A stretch of DNA of 64,000 nucleotides from Monocercomonoides exilis (taxonomy: Eukaryota > Preaxostyla > Oxymonadida > Polymastigidae), in contig LSRY02000001.1 of NCBI GenBank assembly GCA_001643675.2, forward strand, positions 1,797,501 through 1,861,500, given 5' to 3'. Made by a program: the position numbers and the translations under genes. Of the stretch, positions 1 to 11,885 are shown in pieces (position 1 is the stretch's first letter; the number at the start of each line of letters is the position of its first letter). The notes below the pieces were generated by a model that was given only the letters and a program-made list of their open reading frames with translations, ran no database searches and was not told where the DNA came from.

Positions 1-3000
1 GTTTCAGCGCAGATGCGAGCAGACGATGGGCTGTTGATTGCACCGGTGAAAGAATACAAGCACTGTTTGTCATTGTCCTCTTCACATGCACACAGAAAGG
101 GCTTTTGACACGAAGATATGAAGCCTGGTGACAAATTGAATCTGCCAGCGAAATGAGTCCATATCTCGTTTCAAGCAACTCTAATTGCTCAATATTCTTC
201 TTCTTCTTCTTCTGTTTATTCAGCGACAAATGAAGAATTGAGGCGAGATTAATTCTGAGCTGAGGTTTTCTTTTCCTTTTATCTATATGATTTCAATTTC
301 GCTGTATCCATCACAAAGAGGAAACAGAGATCAAAGCTCCACATCAGGCGTCTCTTTTCAATCGGTGTGTGGAAGCGATGATGGGCTGTGCAATCAGACA
401 GAATACAGACACTTGGGCAATGAATTGCATCGCGTTTTGGACACCAACAAAGAGGATTCTATTTCGATGGAAAGCAAACAATGAGATTCTGAAACAGATT
501 CAGGAGACAAAGTGAGTGCAGCCAAACAAGCTGAGGAGTGAAAGAAATGAGTTACAGATGAACAGGAAAAAAGAAAATACTTTGAAGATCTTTCAGCTTA
601 TCTTTGATCCAACCACGAAGGCGAAGACCACAAAGATGATTGTTTGCTCGTCACGGAAGATGCCAATTCTCAAAATGCTGTTTGATGATGGGCTTTCTTC
701 TCTTCTCTCTGTGAAATCTGGTGCAAACTCCTCTGAAACGGCTTGCAAGCTGAAAAGAGAAGACGAACAGCTATTGAGCGACCTAGTATCATTCGTTGAA
801 GGTTGACTGATGCTCAATCTGCACATGCGCGTGATTGCTGAAGATGCAAAGGACTGCCAATTCATCAGCCAAAGAATAGCACAGTTGACGACTAAGCAGA
901 AGAAGGCTGAAATGACAGCGGTTGGAACAGAACATTCTTCTGCCTCACTTCGAATGCCTGCTTTTCTGTTTCAATCTTATTATTATCTTCTTCCCTTTCT
1001 TCTTTTTTTGAGAATTCTTCAAATTCTTCAAATTCTTCATTTTCTCGAGTCCTTCAGCATGCAACAGACTTTGCTTCTCCTCTTCAGCACCTCAACAATC
1101 ATTGCTGTCTTTTGACTCACCTATCTTCTCCATCATGATCTTCTTTCCTCTTCCAAGGCTGTTTTTGTTCTCATGATTGTCTTTCTTGTTGAAGTAGGCT
1201 TGCTGATGAGCATCCATTCGAAAGCGATCAACACGATGAACCGTGAAGAAAAAAAGAAATGTTTGAACACAGCATATGAAGATTGCGGAATGCAGTAATG
1301 GGCAATTTGCACACTGGAAGTGAGTGTGCCATCAAGCAGACAGCTGGCGAAAGATACAGAACGGTCAATGAATTGAATGATGGAGACGGTAATGTTTCAA
1401 AGAGCAGCAGAAGATGCTCTGCTAATTCTGCAACAGCGTCTGTATTGAGGATGAGCGGAAGATATATATCAAAAGAGAGAGAATGAGAATGAGAATGTGA
1501 GAAAGAAAAGGTTGAAGCGATCAAAGCACATGGTTGCGATGAAGAAGTTGGTGAAGAAAGAGAATGCGATCGTGATGGGCACCAAGTTGCTGTTCATGTG
1601 GTGCACCATCGAAGCAACCTTGAGAGATGTCCCATTCCACAAAACACCCATTGTCTCAGTTTTCATTATATCCGTCTTTTTCAAACAAATCACGATCGAT
1701 GAAAGTTTCATTAAAAATGTGTTGAAGTTGGCAGTGGGGAAGATAGCTTTTCTTTCTTCTCTCCCTCTCTTCGACTTTTTTCACAGAGCATATCTCAACA
1801 AGAGCGAGAGGAGCTTCATCAAGTGCGCCTGTGATGGGGAAGAGTTTATCACGAACAACAACACAGGAACCTCCTTTGATAATTCATATCCTCTATCTCA
1901 CACACCGAAAAACTTGTCTGAAATGGCGAATGCGACCATCCATTTTAACTAACAGCTCATCTTCACAGCTGGTTTAAGGAGCAAAGAGCACTTCCACAAA
2001 AAGCCTCAGCTGTCTCTTGAGTTGGATGTCAGTCTTGTGTTTAACTTTGCAGACGGGATTTTAACCTTCCACAAACTTCATTTGAAGCTCGAGAGCGGAA
2101 AAGAAGATTTTAAAGGAGAGGCACTGAAGGTTCAAAGGTTGTTCTTGCAGATCTATTCGAACAAACAGAGGGAGAAAGAAAAGAAGGGCTAATTTGTTTT
2201 TGGAAAGGGGAAGAATGCTGTGAGACATTAACAACAAGCAACTTCTTCTTATTTCAATTCGTCTCTATCATTGTTAATTGAACACTCGTCCAACCTGTTT
2301 CACAAAGTGAACATGTTTATATACAGTCACCAAAGACAGGCACTTGGGAGATTTCACAAATTCCTCGTTTTGTGTTCCATTTCTGCTCGCAACTTCAGCT
2401 CAAGTGGACTGAAGAGATGTGGGATCATTTCTTTGTTCGAGGCACCTATCTTGGAATAATAACGATAAGGAAATTGAACAGAAGAGGGGAATTATTTGTA
2501 TTTCTGAATCAGAAGAATCAACTGAGCTTATGCTTTATCTCCTCAAAAAAACACTAAACTCTATCTGCTTTGTGTTTCTCTTATTTTCTCAAGGCACAGT
2601 TTTCTGCTTGTTGTTGTGCCTATAGGCCTTTCCAACATGTTGCTGCCTCATCATATCTGAAACCTCCTCCAGTGCCTCATATGCCCCATATGCATCCGCT
2701 TCAAATGGCTGTTTGGTCTCAAAAGGGAAATCAAAAAAGGTTCGATGCACTTGAGCTTCTGGATAACAACGCTTCTTCGCGCTGGTCAATACATCAGTTC
2801 AGCTAGATCTCTTCCTCCCTTAATGTTCATTGAACTCCATTCTATTAACCAATTTTTTCACTTCGTTTGTTTTCGAGTTGTTCTGATTGTTCCACTTGTT
2901 GAAGTCATATCTTTAACTTCTTTTTCTTCCAAACCTCTTTTTCTCTTTCTTCTTGTTCTTTGTTGAAGAAGCAACAATTTTTTCGTTGATCAAGCTGCAT

Positions 3001-3170
3001 CATATCAACACCAAATAATCTTTCCCATGACCTCATTCGTTGCATTATCGGCAACTGAATTCCTTCAATTTGTTGTTCTTAATTCCAGCAGTTTGAGGAT
3101 GCGAAAGGAAAGGAGCAAGCAGCATGGAGTGAATAAGATCAACACTTCATCATCTATTTTATGATAAAAA
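1..3170. repeat. Segmental duplication, copy 1 (decayed, extends off the left edge)
   Basis: This stretch matches 49688-54600 in the same orientation almost continuously, from the GTTTCAGCG at its first base to the AT-rich point near 3170 where the copies part. Peptides starting MISISLYPSQRGNRD (287) and the stretch near 2271-2560 recur in the other copy. Both copies carry stops and frame changes throughout, so neither has an open gene. Some forward segments (516-806, 1497-1952) look like old coding sequence, but I recognise no family. Copy 1 lacks the element found at 52747-54485 in copy 2 and so preserves its empty target. A dead gene or dead repeat is the best description. Confidence 0.85.
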
Positions 3171-3895
3171 TATTTTTAAACTTCATTCTATGAAATAACC
3201 GATTTTAAATAGCAAGTCATCAATCACATTTTATTGAATAACAAAATACAAAAATTTTTTCCCAATAATTATTTTAAAGTTTCTTTGGTGAAAAATTAGA
3301 AATGCAACTATTTTTTGAATGAAAATGAATTCTTTTTCTTTTTGAATTGAATTCAATTATAAAATTTTCAATTTTTAGGAATGAATTCTTATAAATAAAA
3401 AAATGTCAATTAAAAATAATGATAAACACAGTGTGTGGATGAGATAAAAATTAAGAGAATTTTTTCTCAGAAGCACAAGTTATTCATTCCACAAAACAGA
3501 AAATTTTCCTATTTGAAATCGATTTATTCTTTTTCGAAATCGAATTAATATATTACGAAATTGAATTATTATTTTTCGAATTAGAATTATTTTTTGTATT
3601 GATATTCGAAAAAAATGAAGTTTAATACGCTTTTCACTTGGTTTTCCCCAAATTTCAATCATTTCTTATCAGTTGGCCTGATTTAAATTTCAGAAATGAC
3701 TTTTAATTTTCATTGATCCAACATTTAATACTGGCAAAAAAAACAATAACAGATCAAAAGCACCAACATTATCCTTTCGATTTGAATAAATCATCAAAAT
3801 CAGTTGACATGTTTGTTTATTGTTGACAATGAGGATTTTTTTCAACCTTATGAATGATTAAACGTTTGAATTTGAAGAGAATAGAACAGAGGAAA
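3171..3895. other. AT-rich intergenic region
   Basis: No open frame with protein-like composition. Short alternating runs of A and T, with several copies of TTCGAAAT and TTCGAATT between 3530 and 3610. It contains the 5' flank of the family A gene that starts near 3896. An in-frame ATG at 3854 could add 14 residues to that gene. Confidence 0.5.
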
Positions 3896-5341
3896 ATGGA
3901 TTCTTCGGATAATTGTAAATCATCAATTCAGTTGAAGAACACAAGAAAAGAGGAAAAAATACAAAGTTTGAATTCTGTTTTTTGTGAAAATGTCTTTCTT
4001 TTTTGCTCAGAACTGCTTGCTGAGCTTGAGGGATACAGCAGTGGGGAGCAAAAGCAAAAAATTGGTGAAATTAATGATGTGATGGACGAGATGAACAGTT
4101 CAGAATTGTATTTTGTTCTTACAACTGGACTGTTCAACGATATTAACAGAATGAATGAAGATGCCAAATTGACTTTAGAAAATGCCTTTTTGCTTTTGAA
4201 GCATATGGGATATAATAATGCGTTGAAAGGCTTGCTGAGTAACTGCTTTTACGAATCTTTGTTGAGAAAAAATTTTGAAAGGATGATAATTGAAGAAGAA
4301 AAGAAAAAAGAAAAAAGGAACGAAAAACTGCAATGTGATCTTTGTGAATGCTTCTTTTTATTGCATAACAAATATGTGATTCTTCCAGAAACTGTGATTG
4401 AAATTTGCGTTCCTTGCCTTCTGAATGCTGCACAAAAAAATAGCAAAGATGAGGAAGTTCAAAAAGAAGTGGAAATGACTTTGCTTGCATTAAGCCAATT
4501 GTTCAAAGAAACGGTTTGCATATTTTTGGATTATTTGAAATGTTGAGTATTTTAATTTATTGAAATAAAGATAATAGAAAAAGACCTTTATTTTCATGAA
4601 ATAGTGGATATTATTAAATATCATCAAGAGCATAATAACCTCACTCAACTTGCATATCAGTCGGCTTGGGAGTTCTTTTTGGACAGATTACAATGGAAAG
4701 AAAAAATAGAAGGGATTATTTTAAATGAACTTCACATTGTCGAAGAAGCAAAAAGAGAACTGAAATCACTTTTTGAGTTCATTGATTGGAAGAGAAGAGA
4801 AGAAGAAAAGGAGAAGTGTGCAATTGAAATGAAAGAGGAGATTGTTTTGATGAAATGGCTTCGAACGTTGGATAATTATTTTCGCTCATTAGATTTTTGG
4901 TTTGAAGAATGCTCTGAGCTTATCAACATCGTAGTGTGGGTGTACAGATTCACAAAGGATAATTTTGTTAGAATAGCACATCAATGCATTGTGATTATTG
5001 CAGGAATATCAAGAAACTATTTTTTACAACATGATGCCTTGTTGAAAAGTGGAGCTGTGGATGCTGTTTTGGAAGGGCTTCAAATTCCAACGAAGGATCA
5101 AGTCATAGCATGGTGTTGTTTGACTTTCTTTTTGAATCTTTTCAGAAGATTGTCTGTGAATATAGGGAAAATAACAAAGAAAGCCGAACATAAAAAGAAG
5201 ATGAGAGAAGTATTTGTGATGCTAGAAGAAGAAGGATTCGAAGATATCATTATTAGTTATCATTCATTAATTCGATTGTCGAAATTAAGTTTTGATTATT
5301 CTCTTCCTGAATGTTGCGAAGATTATTTTTTGCACATTTGA
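3896..5341 (+). CDS. Family A protein, copy A1 (ARM-like helical, unknown function)
   Basis: Three exons by reading: 3896-3965, 4011-4513 and 4571-5341. Introns are 45 and 57 nt, both with GTTTG donors, phases 1 and 0. The summed exons give 447 codons, or 461 if the ATG at 3854 is used. Exon 2 carries LLKHMGY, ICVPCLL and the QKEVEM motif. Exon 3 carries YHQEHNNLTQLAYQSAWEF, the acidic helix NELHIVEEAKRELKSL, DWKRREEE, and the closing EEGFEDIIISYHS. The alternation of amphipathic helices and the LLKSGAVDAVLEGL segment look like armadillo-type repeats. No signal peptide or membrane span. It is convergent with copy A2. I recognise no named family, and the function is unknown. All five copies share exon layout and motifs, so the gene call is firm. 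Confidence 0.82.
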
Positions 5342-5863
5342 ATCAATTATCTTTTTTTCCTTTTCTTGATTCAAGTCAAGTGATTCTTTGAAGGGAGTTC
5401 ATTAAAGTCTGATTTCATTTTGAATTGGCAATCCTATCAATGAAAACAGAATAATATGTTTGAAGAAAGCGTTCTTTTTGATTTTTCTGTTTGGTTTTAT
5501 TTGCAATATGGAAAATATAATTCATCAAACGTTAAAACAATATCATTGTGAAATAGAAACAAAAAAATGATGAATCTTTCACCGTTCTTTTGAACAAAGT
5601 TGAGGAACTAATGGTATTTCAACTTTAAAGATATTTCATAAACATCATTTTATTTTATCTACATTTCCTTCAAAAACTGTTAACTTCTCCACAGAGACTG
5701 AAGTGAAGAATTTTTTCAATATTTTTTGATTATTTAATGAGATGCTCAGGAAAAAGTTTGTACTTCATTCTCAAATGCAGTTTTTAAAAGCAGATGCAGT
5801 AAAAAAAGGGGGATGACACAGTGAAACAGAAAGAAAATAAAAATTTCAAAATAAATGTGTGAT
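5342..5863. other. Convergent intergenic spacer between family A copies A1 and A2
   Basis: AT-rich spacer between the 3' ends of two convergent genes. No supported coding region, RNA or obvious inverted repeat. Confidence 0.5.
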
Positions 5864-7330
5864 TCAGCAATAAACAAAATAATATTCATAATTCTCTGGC
5901 AAAATACTGAAATAATATTCGTTGAGAAAATAAAATATTTCTTGAAAACCTGTGATAATATCTTCGTATCCTTCTTCTTCGAATCTTTCAAATATCTTCG
6001 TTTTTGTTGCTTTTCTTTTTGCTTCGTCGTTTTCATCTTTATCTTTTTCTTTCATTCTTCTTGAAATTTCAATAAAGAAGTAAAAACAATTATTCATCAC
6101 ATTATCATTGATTGCTGATTGCTGAAGCTCATCCAAAACAGCATCAATAGCACCACTTTTCAACAAGTCATCAATTTTCACATTTCTATTATCTGTTGCT
6201 GCATGGAAAAAAACAATGCATTGATTTTGAATATCTGTATTTATCCTCTTGGATGATCTCAACAACTGTACAACACCTTCGATTAGTCCAATATATTCTT
6301 CATTCCATTGGTTGCTCGATTCAAAATATGTCTTCAAACTTTGAAGCCATCTTCTGATTGATAGCTCATCTTTCACTTCCTTTCCTCTTTCTTCTTCTTT
6401 TCTCTTCCAATCCACACTCTTCGACAACTCTTCCAGTTCTTTTGATTCTTCTCTCAAAAAATGCAGTTCATTCACAATTACTTCTTCCAAGCTTTTGTCA
6501 GTGTATAATCTGTCTATCAAAAATTCCCAAGCAGATTGATATGCCAATCGAGTCAGATTTCTATGCTCCTGGTGAAATTTTATGATTTCTATGATCTCAC
6601 TCACATAAAGTTCTTTTGGCACTTCCTTATCAAAAAAACAAGGAAAAAGAAGATAAATATCAAGAAAATCGAATAGCTTAGACATTAAATTCAAACATGA
6701 AGTCTATCAATCCTGCTCAAAGCCGAAAGAGCTATTTCCACTTCTTTTCTTGTTTCCTCGCTTTCATCTTTGTTTGAAGCTTCTTTGAGAATGCAAGAAA
6801 TACATGTCATTTGCAGCTCACCCCATAATGATGCTCCTAAAATGCAAAATGATTCACAAAGATCAACAAGAAGTTTTTCATTTTTTCCTTCCCTTTTCTT
6901 ACCTTCTTCAACAATCGTCCTCTCAAATTTTTGCCTTAGCAAAGAAAGAGAAAAATTATCACTCCATATATTAATATCGAATTTGCAATAAACTAAGTGC
7001 TTCAACAACAAAAACGTATTTTCCATTGACAGTTTATTATCTTCGTTCATATTGTTTATGTCGTTAAACACTTCTATTGAGAAAACTGAATTCAATTCTT
7101 TCAAGTCCATCCTTTCTATTGCTTTGATCATTTCCCCAATAATCTGCTTTTGCTTATTAATAACACAGCATTTCAGTTCAGCAAACAATTCTTGTCGAAT
7201 TGAATGAAGAAGTTCAAAAAAAACTATTTTTTAAAAAATTCAAACCTTCAAACTCCTTTCCTGGAGTCCTCTCTTGTATTCTCTCAACAGACTTGTAATT
7301 TTCAAAAGCCTTCATTCTGTTTTGGTTCAT
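5864..7330 (-). CDS. Family A protein, copy A2
   Basis: Exons on the minus strand are 7330-7246, 7190-6697 and 6625-5864. The summed length is 1341 nt, giving 446 aa. Intron 1 (55 nt, phase 1) and intron 2 (71 nt, phase 0) both begin GTTTGAA. Exon 1 gives a 28-residue N-terminus starting MNQNRMKAFENYK, and exon 2 opens LFAELKCC. Exon 3 holds VPKELYVSEIIEIIKFHQEH, NELHFLREESKELEEL, DWKRKEEE, an ARM-like segment LLKSGAIDAVLDELQQ, and EEEGYEDIITGF near the end. The intact frame and conserved splice positions suggest a working gene. Role unknown. It reads toward A1 and lies in tandem with A3. Confidence 0.83.
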
Positions 7331-7818
7331 AATATTTTATGCATTCGTCATGCTTTTTCAATAAATTGAATAATCAGCAAAAGCAAACAATTTTCTTTCT
7401 CTTGCAAAATGAAAATACTATGGATTCAATGCAAGTTGCTGCACTTCAAAAAAACAAATGTGTAATATGCAACGGTAACAAAACCATGATCAAAGCTGTA
7501 TCTGAACAGAAAATCACACCTTTTTTTCCTTTTGATCAAACCAGCACTCGTAAAATTTGGAGATTAATTCATTTTTTGAAAAAAGAAATAAAATCATCAT
7601 TTAAAATTATTCAATTGATTGTTTTCAGTTTTGTGAAACGAATAAAAATAGAAAAAGATAAAAATTTGGAGTTCCAAAAAACGAATGAGAAAAAATTATA
7701 CATTTCAAAAAATAAAAATATACAGAAATATTCAGAAATACACAGAAATTTACAGAAATATATATATATATATATAAGCATAATTTTTGAGCTACAAAAT
7801 CAAATGAAAAGACTTTGG
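7331..7818. other. Spacer between A2 and A3 with a shared 5' flank
   Basis: Contains the upstream side of A2. The stretch 7420-7570 is recognisably similar to 38640-38785, upstream of copy A4 (shared words include AACAAATGTG, ATATG and TTTTGATCA). The duplication unit of family A therefore includes 5' flanking DNA and possibly the promoter. A short (TA)n run lies near 7759-7776. I do not support a gene here. Confidence 0.5.
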
Positions 7819-9279
7819 TCAAACATTCACAAAATAATCAGAAATATTCAATAATAAATTATCATAATATTTTTCATTAACAAAAGAAATAACTCCATAA
7901 AAGCTTGTGTTGCAATCTTCATATCCTTCTTCTTCCGTCCTTTCGAACAATTGCCTTTTCAATTCTTTTCTTTCCGCTTCTTCCATTTCATTATTTTTCA
8001 CTTCTTCATTTTCATCATCTTCTTCTTCCATTTTATAATCCGTCTTTTCTTTCAACCTCCGTAAAATATTCATAAAGAAATGCAAACAATTCCAAATAAT
8101 TTCATCATCCAAAGTTGATTGATTCATTTCCCCTAAAAGCATACATACAGCACCTTCATTCAACAAAGCTCCAATTTTCGCTTTTCTCTTTTCTGCCCCT
8201 CTTCTTAATACAAAAGCGCATCTATCGCATATTTCTCTGTCATTATCCTTTGCTGCATAAAATGTCTGAACAATGCTGCCAATAAGCCCAGCATGTTCTT
8301 CATTCCATAATTCGCATGAGATTATGTAACACTCAATAACATCGAGCCATCTCCAAATCAAGGGAACTTTCACTTCTGTGTTTCCTTTTTCCTCTTCTTT
8401 TCTCTTCCAATCCTCATTTCTTATCAACTCTTCCAATTCTCTTTTAGCTTCTCTCACAAAATGAAGTTCATTCCCAATAATTTGTTTCAAATTACTATCA
8501 TACTGAAATCTATAAATCAAAAACTCCCAAGCAGACTGATAGGCAAGTTGTGTCAGATTATGATGCTCCTGATGATATCTGATGATTTCAGTAATCTCAT
8601 TTAAATACAGTTCTCGCTTAACAAACTAATAATAATGAATGACAAAAATTCAAAAATATCAAAAAATGAAAAAAATACTCATACGTGATACATGTGAAAG
8701 CAACTCAAAGCGAACAAAGCCATTTCCACCTCTTTCTGAGTTTCCTTGCATTTTTCTTTCTTCAATACAACTTTCAGAAAACAACGCGCACATATCAAAG
8801 CCATTTCTATTGGTGCATCACTCTTTAGCAGCATTAAATAGCATTCGCAATAATCAATAAAATGCTTTTCATCCTTTTCTTCTTCTTTTCTCTCATTTTC
8901 ATCAACAATCAACTTTTCTAATCTTTTGCATAACAAAGATTTTTCAAAGCATAAATACCAGATATTTTTCAGCCTGCTGCAATATCCAACATGTTTTAGC
9001 AACAAAATTGAATTCCCCATCATCATTATCTTTTCTTCTATCATTTTGTGCATTTCATTGAACAGTTCTGTTTTAACCACAGAATTAAATTCTTCTTCCT
9101 CCATTCTATCAATTATTTCATTCATTTCAAGAATTTTCTGTTTCTGTTCAATTTCATTACAATCTTCAAGCTCAGAAAACAATTCTTCAAAAAGAAAAGA
9201 AATTCTACAAGTACAAAAAGGCCAATCAAAAGAAATAAATTACAAACTCGAAAACTTTTCTGTTAATGGAGTCTTTCAT
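7819..9279 (-). CDS. Family A protein, copy A3
   Basis: Exons on the minus strand are 9279-9248, 9204-8685 and 8625-7819, summing to 1359 nt (452 aa). Introns are 43 nt (GTTTGTAA donor, phase 2 here) and 59 nt (GTATGAG donor, phase 0). The first acceptor is TTGTAG at 9205-9206. The GAAG acceptor used by its relatives would break frame, so exon 2 gains ISFLFE before the conserved ELFSELE. Exon 3 starts FVKRELYLNEITEII and carries YHQEHHNLTQLAYQSAWEF, NELHFVREAKRELEEL, DWKRKEEEKG, an ARM-like LLNEGAVCMLLGEM segment, a charged insert of about 20 residues, and EEEGYEDCNTSF. The start exon is the least certain part. Function unknown. Confidence 0.78.
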
Positions 9280-9761
9280 TTGAATCAAAAAGAGAATCGA
9301 AGGCAATAAGTAACCAGATTTCCAGAAGTCATTTCGCAAAAGAATTGACAAGAAACCGTGAAGCAGAAGAATTATCTTGTTTTAAAATATTGAACAAACA
9401 ACTTTCATGATCGTTTGAATTTGTCCTTTCATCTCCAACACAGTAAAGAATAAGTTTCCTTTTGTGAATATTTTATAATAGGAACTTTTGATCATATCGA
9501 GATTTCGAAACTCAAATGAGCAAGATTGAAAGCTTTAACTTCAAAATGAAAAGAAAATGTGCTTTATTGCAGCGTGTGTAATTTCCATTGTTTTCTTTGT
9601 CATCATATTTTCAATTAATTCATTTCTGATAGTCATTTGATGTTCAATTTGGTCAGTAATTTATCGTTGCCCAAAAAATTAATCGGTACCTAAATTTTTG
9701 GTTATCAAGAGCACTTTTTGATAAAAATAAATAATAGAAATTTTTGAATATATTATATTGA
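9280..9761. other. AT-rich intergenic region
   Basis: Upstream flank of A3 running into an inverted-repeat element. No coding region supported. Confidence 0.45.
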
Positions 9762-10505
9762 GATATTTCTGAAAAAATTTTTTTTGTTTTTAAAATCTCA
9801 GTGAAAAGATCTTGCATTTTTTGTTTTATTTTTTGGATCAAAGACTTGCACATATTTCAATGAGCTTTTTATTTTGAGTGTTTTGAGTTATATCACTGTT
9901 AATAAACTGAACATTTTTATGCTTTTGGTTATTTTTTGATATTTAACACTTCGTATTTTTATTCCTTTTTCCATATCAATAAATTTCAACAAATCAAAGA
10001 ATACATTTGAATAAATAAGATTTTTCGTCAATTTAAAAAGCGAAAATATGAAAGTATTTAACAAATAAAGGTTATCAAATGAAAGAAAACTTTTCATTTT
10101 CAAATATCGTGATTGTTATTCAATTAACCTAGTTTTTTGAGTATTTTTGTTTCGCATGCTTAAATTCAAATTATTTCATTTCATAATTTTAGAAACGCAC
10201 ATTTCAATCATTTTTTCACAGCTGTTATTCAACTTATAAAAACTTAGCAACTTCAATCCAACATTTGTTTCTAATTTTTATCGAAATTTTGGGAAATGGT
10301 AAAAGGAATAAAAATACGAAGTGTTAAATATCAAAAAATAACCAAAAGCATAAAAATGTTCAGTTTATTAACAGTGATATAACTCAAAACACTCAAAATA
10401 AAAAGCTCATTGAAATATGTGCAAGTCTTTGATCCAAAAAATAAAACAAAAAATGCAAGATCTTTTCACTGAGATTTCAAAAACAAAAAAATATTTTCAG
10501 GAATT
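9762..10505. repeat. Large inverted repeat (foldback or non-autonomous element)
   Basis: The arm 9762-9972 reappears in reverse complement at about 10299-10505. Matching segments include AAGATCTTGCATTTTTTG with CAAAAAATGCAAGATCTT, and AACACTTCGTATTTTTATTCC with its complement. The arms are about 200 bp with few differences. The 325-bp spacer holds no convincing gene. I could not find a target-site duplication. Confidence 0.75.
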
Positions 10506-11624
10506 GCACATATAATCATTTTGAAGATTTCCTATTATTTCTTTTTTTCTTTAAGTGCTCTAGAGAGCCAGAAAATTAATTTACCGATAAAAAAAGGGAT
10601 ATGATAAATAACTCACCCAACAACAAAAATTTCGTTTATATCGAGATTTATTCAGTGAAATAGTGAAAATCTAAATTGAAAACTTAAAAAAGTTCAAAAT
10701 TTTATCAATTTTGTGAACTTGCATTTTCAGAAGTGATTGAATGTTTGTTTTCAAAATGGATAATTGAACGTTGGGTGGTTTTTTTATCCGATCATTTTTA
10801 TTGAAAAGCATGCACCAAAAATTTTTCAAAATAATAAATTTGCAATCAAATAAATAATTTTTGCATTCGAAATGAAAATGAATTTTGTTTTCACAGGAAT
10901 ATAAATATATTGAAATTATTCAAATTCTCAGGAAAAATTATTAATTCCAAAAAATTATCAAAGGCACAATAAAATTATAACAACACAAAATAATTTACAA
11001 TTCAAAGATGGAAGACTGATTTTCACAAAATTTCTTGAGAATACGAATAAATTTTTGTTAGGTTTTAACAATTATTATTTCGAATTAAAAAATTATTATT
11101 TCGTTTGCAAATTTTCCATTTTGAATGCAATTTTTATTATTTTGAACGCTTTAATTCTCATTTTGAATAATTTTTGGTGTATCTTACAAAATAAAAACCA
11201 AAGGAATAATGCGACTGAAAGGATTCTTAACAAATTAATAACTAGCTTTTCGAAAAGGCTGATTGTTTTCAAGAATACTTTCATCAACACTCTTTGGTGA
11301 TGATAATATGTTTTATTTATCAGTAAACTTTTGCAGGGTTTTCTTTCTCAAAAACAACTGTTTCATAGTCAAAAATTTGAATAAGTTTTTTTGAAAAATT
11401 AATTAAATAACTATTAAAAAACATTTTTAGGTGTAATAATCAGTTAATAAGGTCTGTTTGGAAATGTCAGGGCTGATAATAACTCAATTTAAGTATAATA
11501 ATGAAGTTTGAAATAAGTTTTTAAAAAACTTAAGATTTGTATAAAAAAACTATTCAAACATTTTTCGTTTTGATCAACAGGCTATTATTTACCTAATACA
11601 TCATAAAAGAACATTTCTTTTTTT
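10506..11624. other. AT-rich intergenic region
   Basis: Roughly 1.1 kb of AT-rich DNA. The frame at 11055-11300 is only Asn/Phe/Ile-rich translation of low-complexity DNA. I see no gene, RNA or clear repeat. Confidence 0.45.
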
Positions 11625-11646
11625 CATTTATTTTATTTTATTTTTT

Positions 11647-11679
<33 letters not shown>

Positions 11680-11744
11680 TTTTATTTTTATTTTTATTTT
11701 TATTTTTATTTTTATTTTTTATTTTTTATTTTATTTTTTTTTTT
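11625..11744. repeat. (TTTTA)n microsatellite
   Basis: About 120 bp of imperfect TTTTA/TTTTTA repeats, ending in a short T run. Confidence 0.95.
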
Positions 11745-11885
11745 GTTGTTTCATCATGGAGCTAACGAAAAAATGGGGTACACCCTAAGAAGCACCTTGC
11801 CAAACTGAAAAAAGAAAAAGCATATTGCACAAAATTTGAAAACGTATTAAATATTCCGATAAATTTTTTTCATAATAAATCCTGT

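Noticed and set aside
7339-7854. A 171-codon plus-strand frame upstream of A2
   Set aside because: The matching region upstream of A4 does not keep this frame open, and the 3' part overlaps A3 in low-complexity DNA.
11625-11744. Telomere-like or centromere satellite
   Set aside because: TTTTA repeats are short, imperfect and isolated, as expected for a microsatellite.
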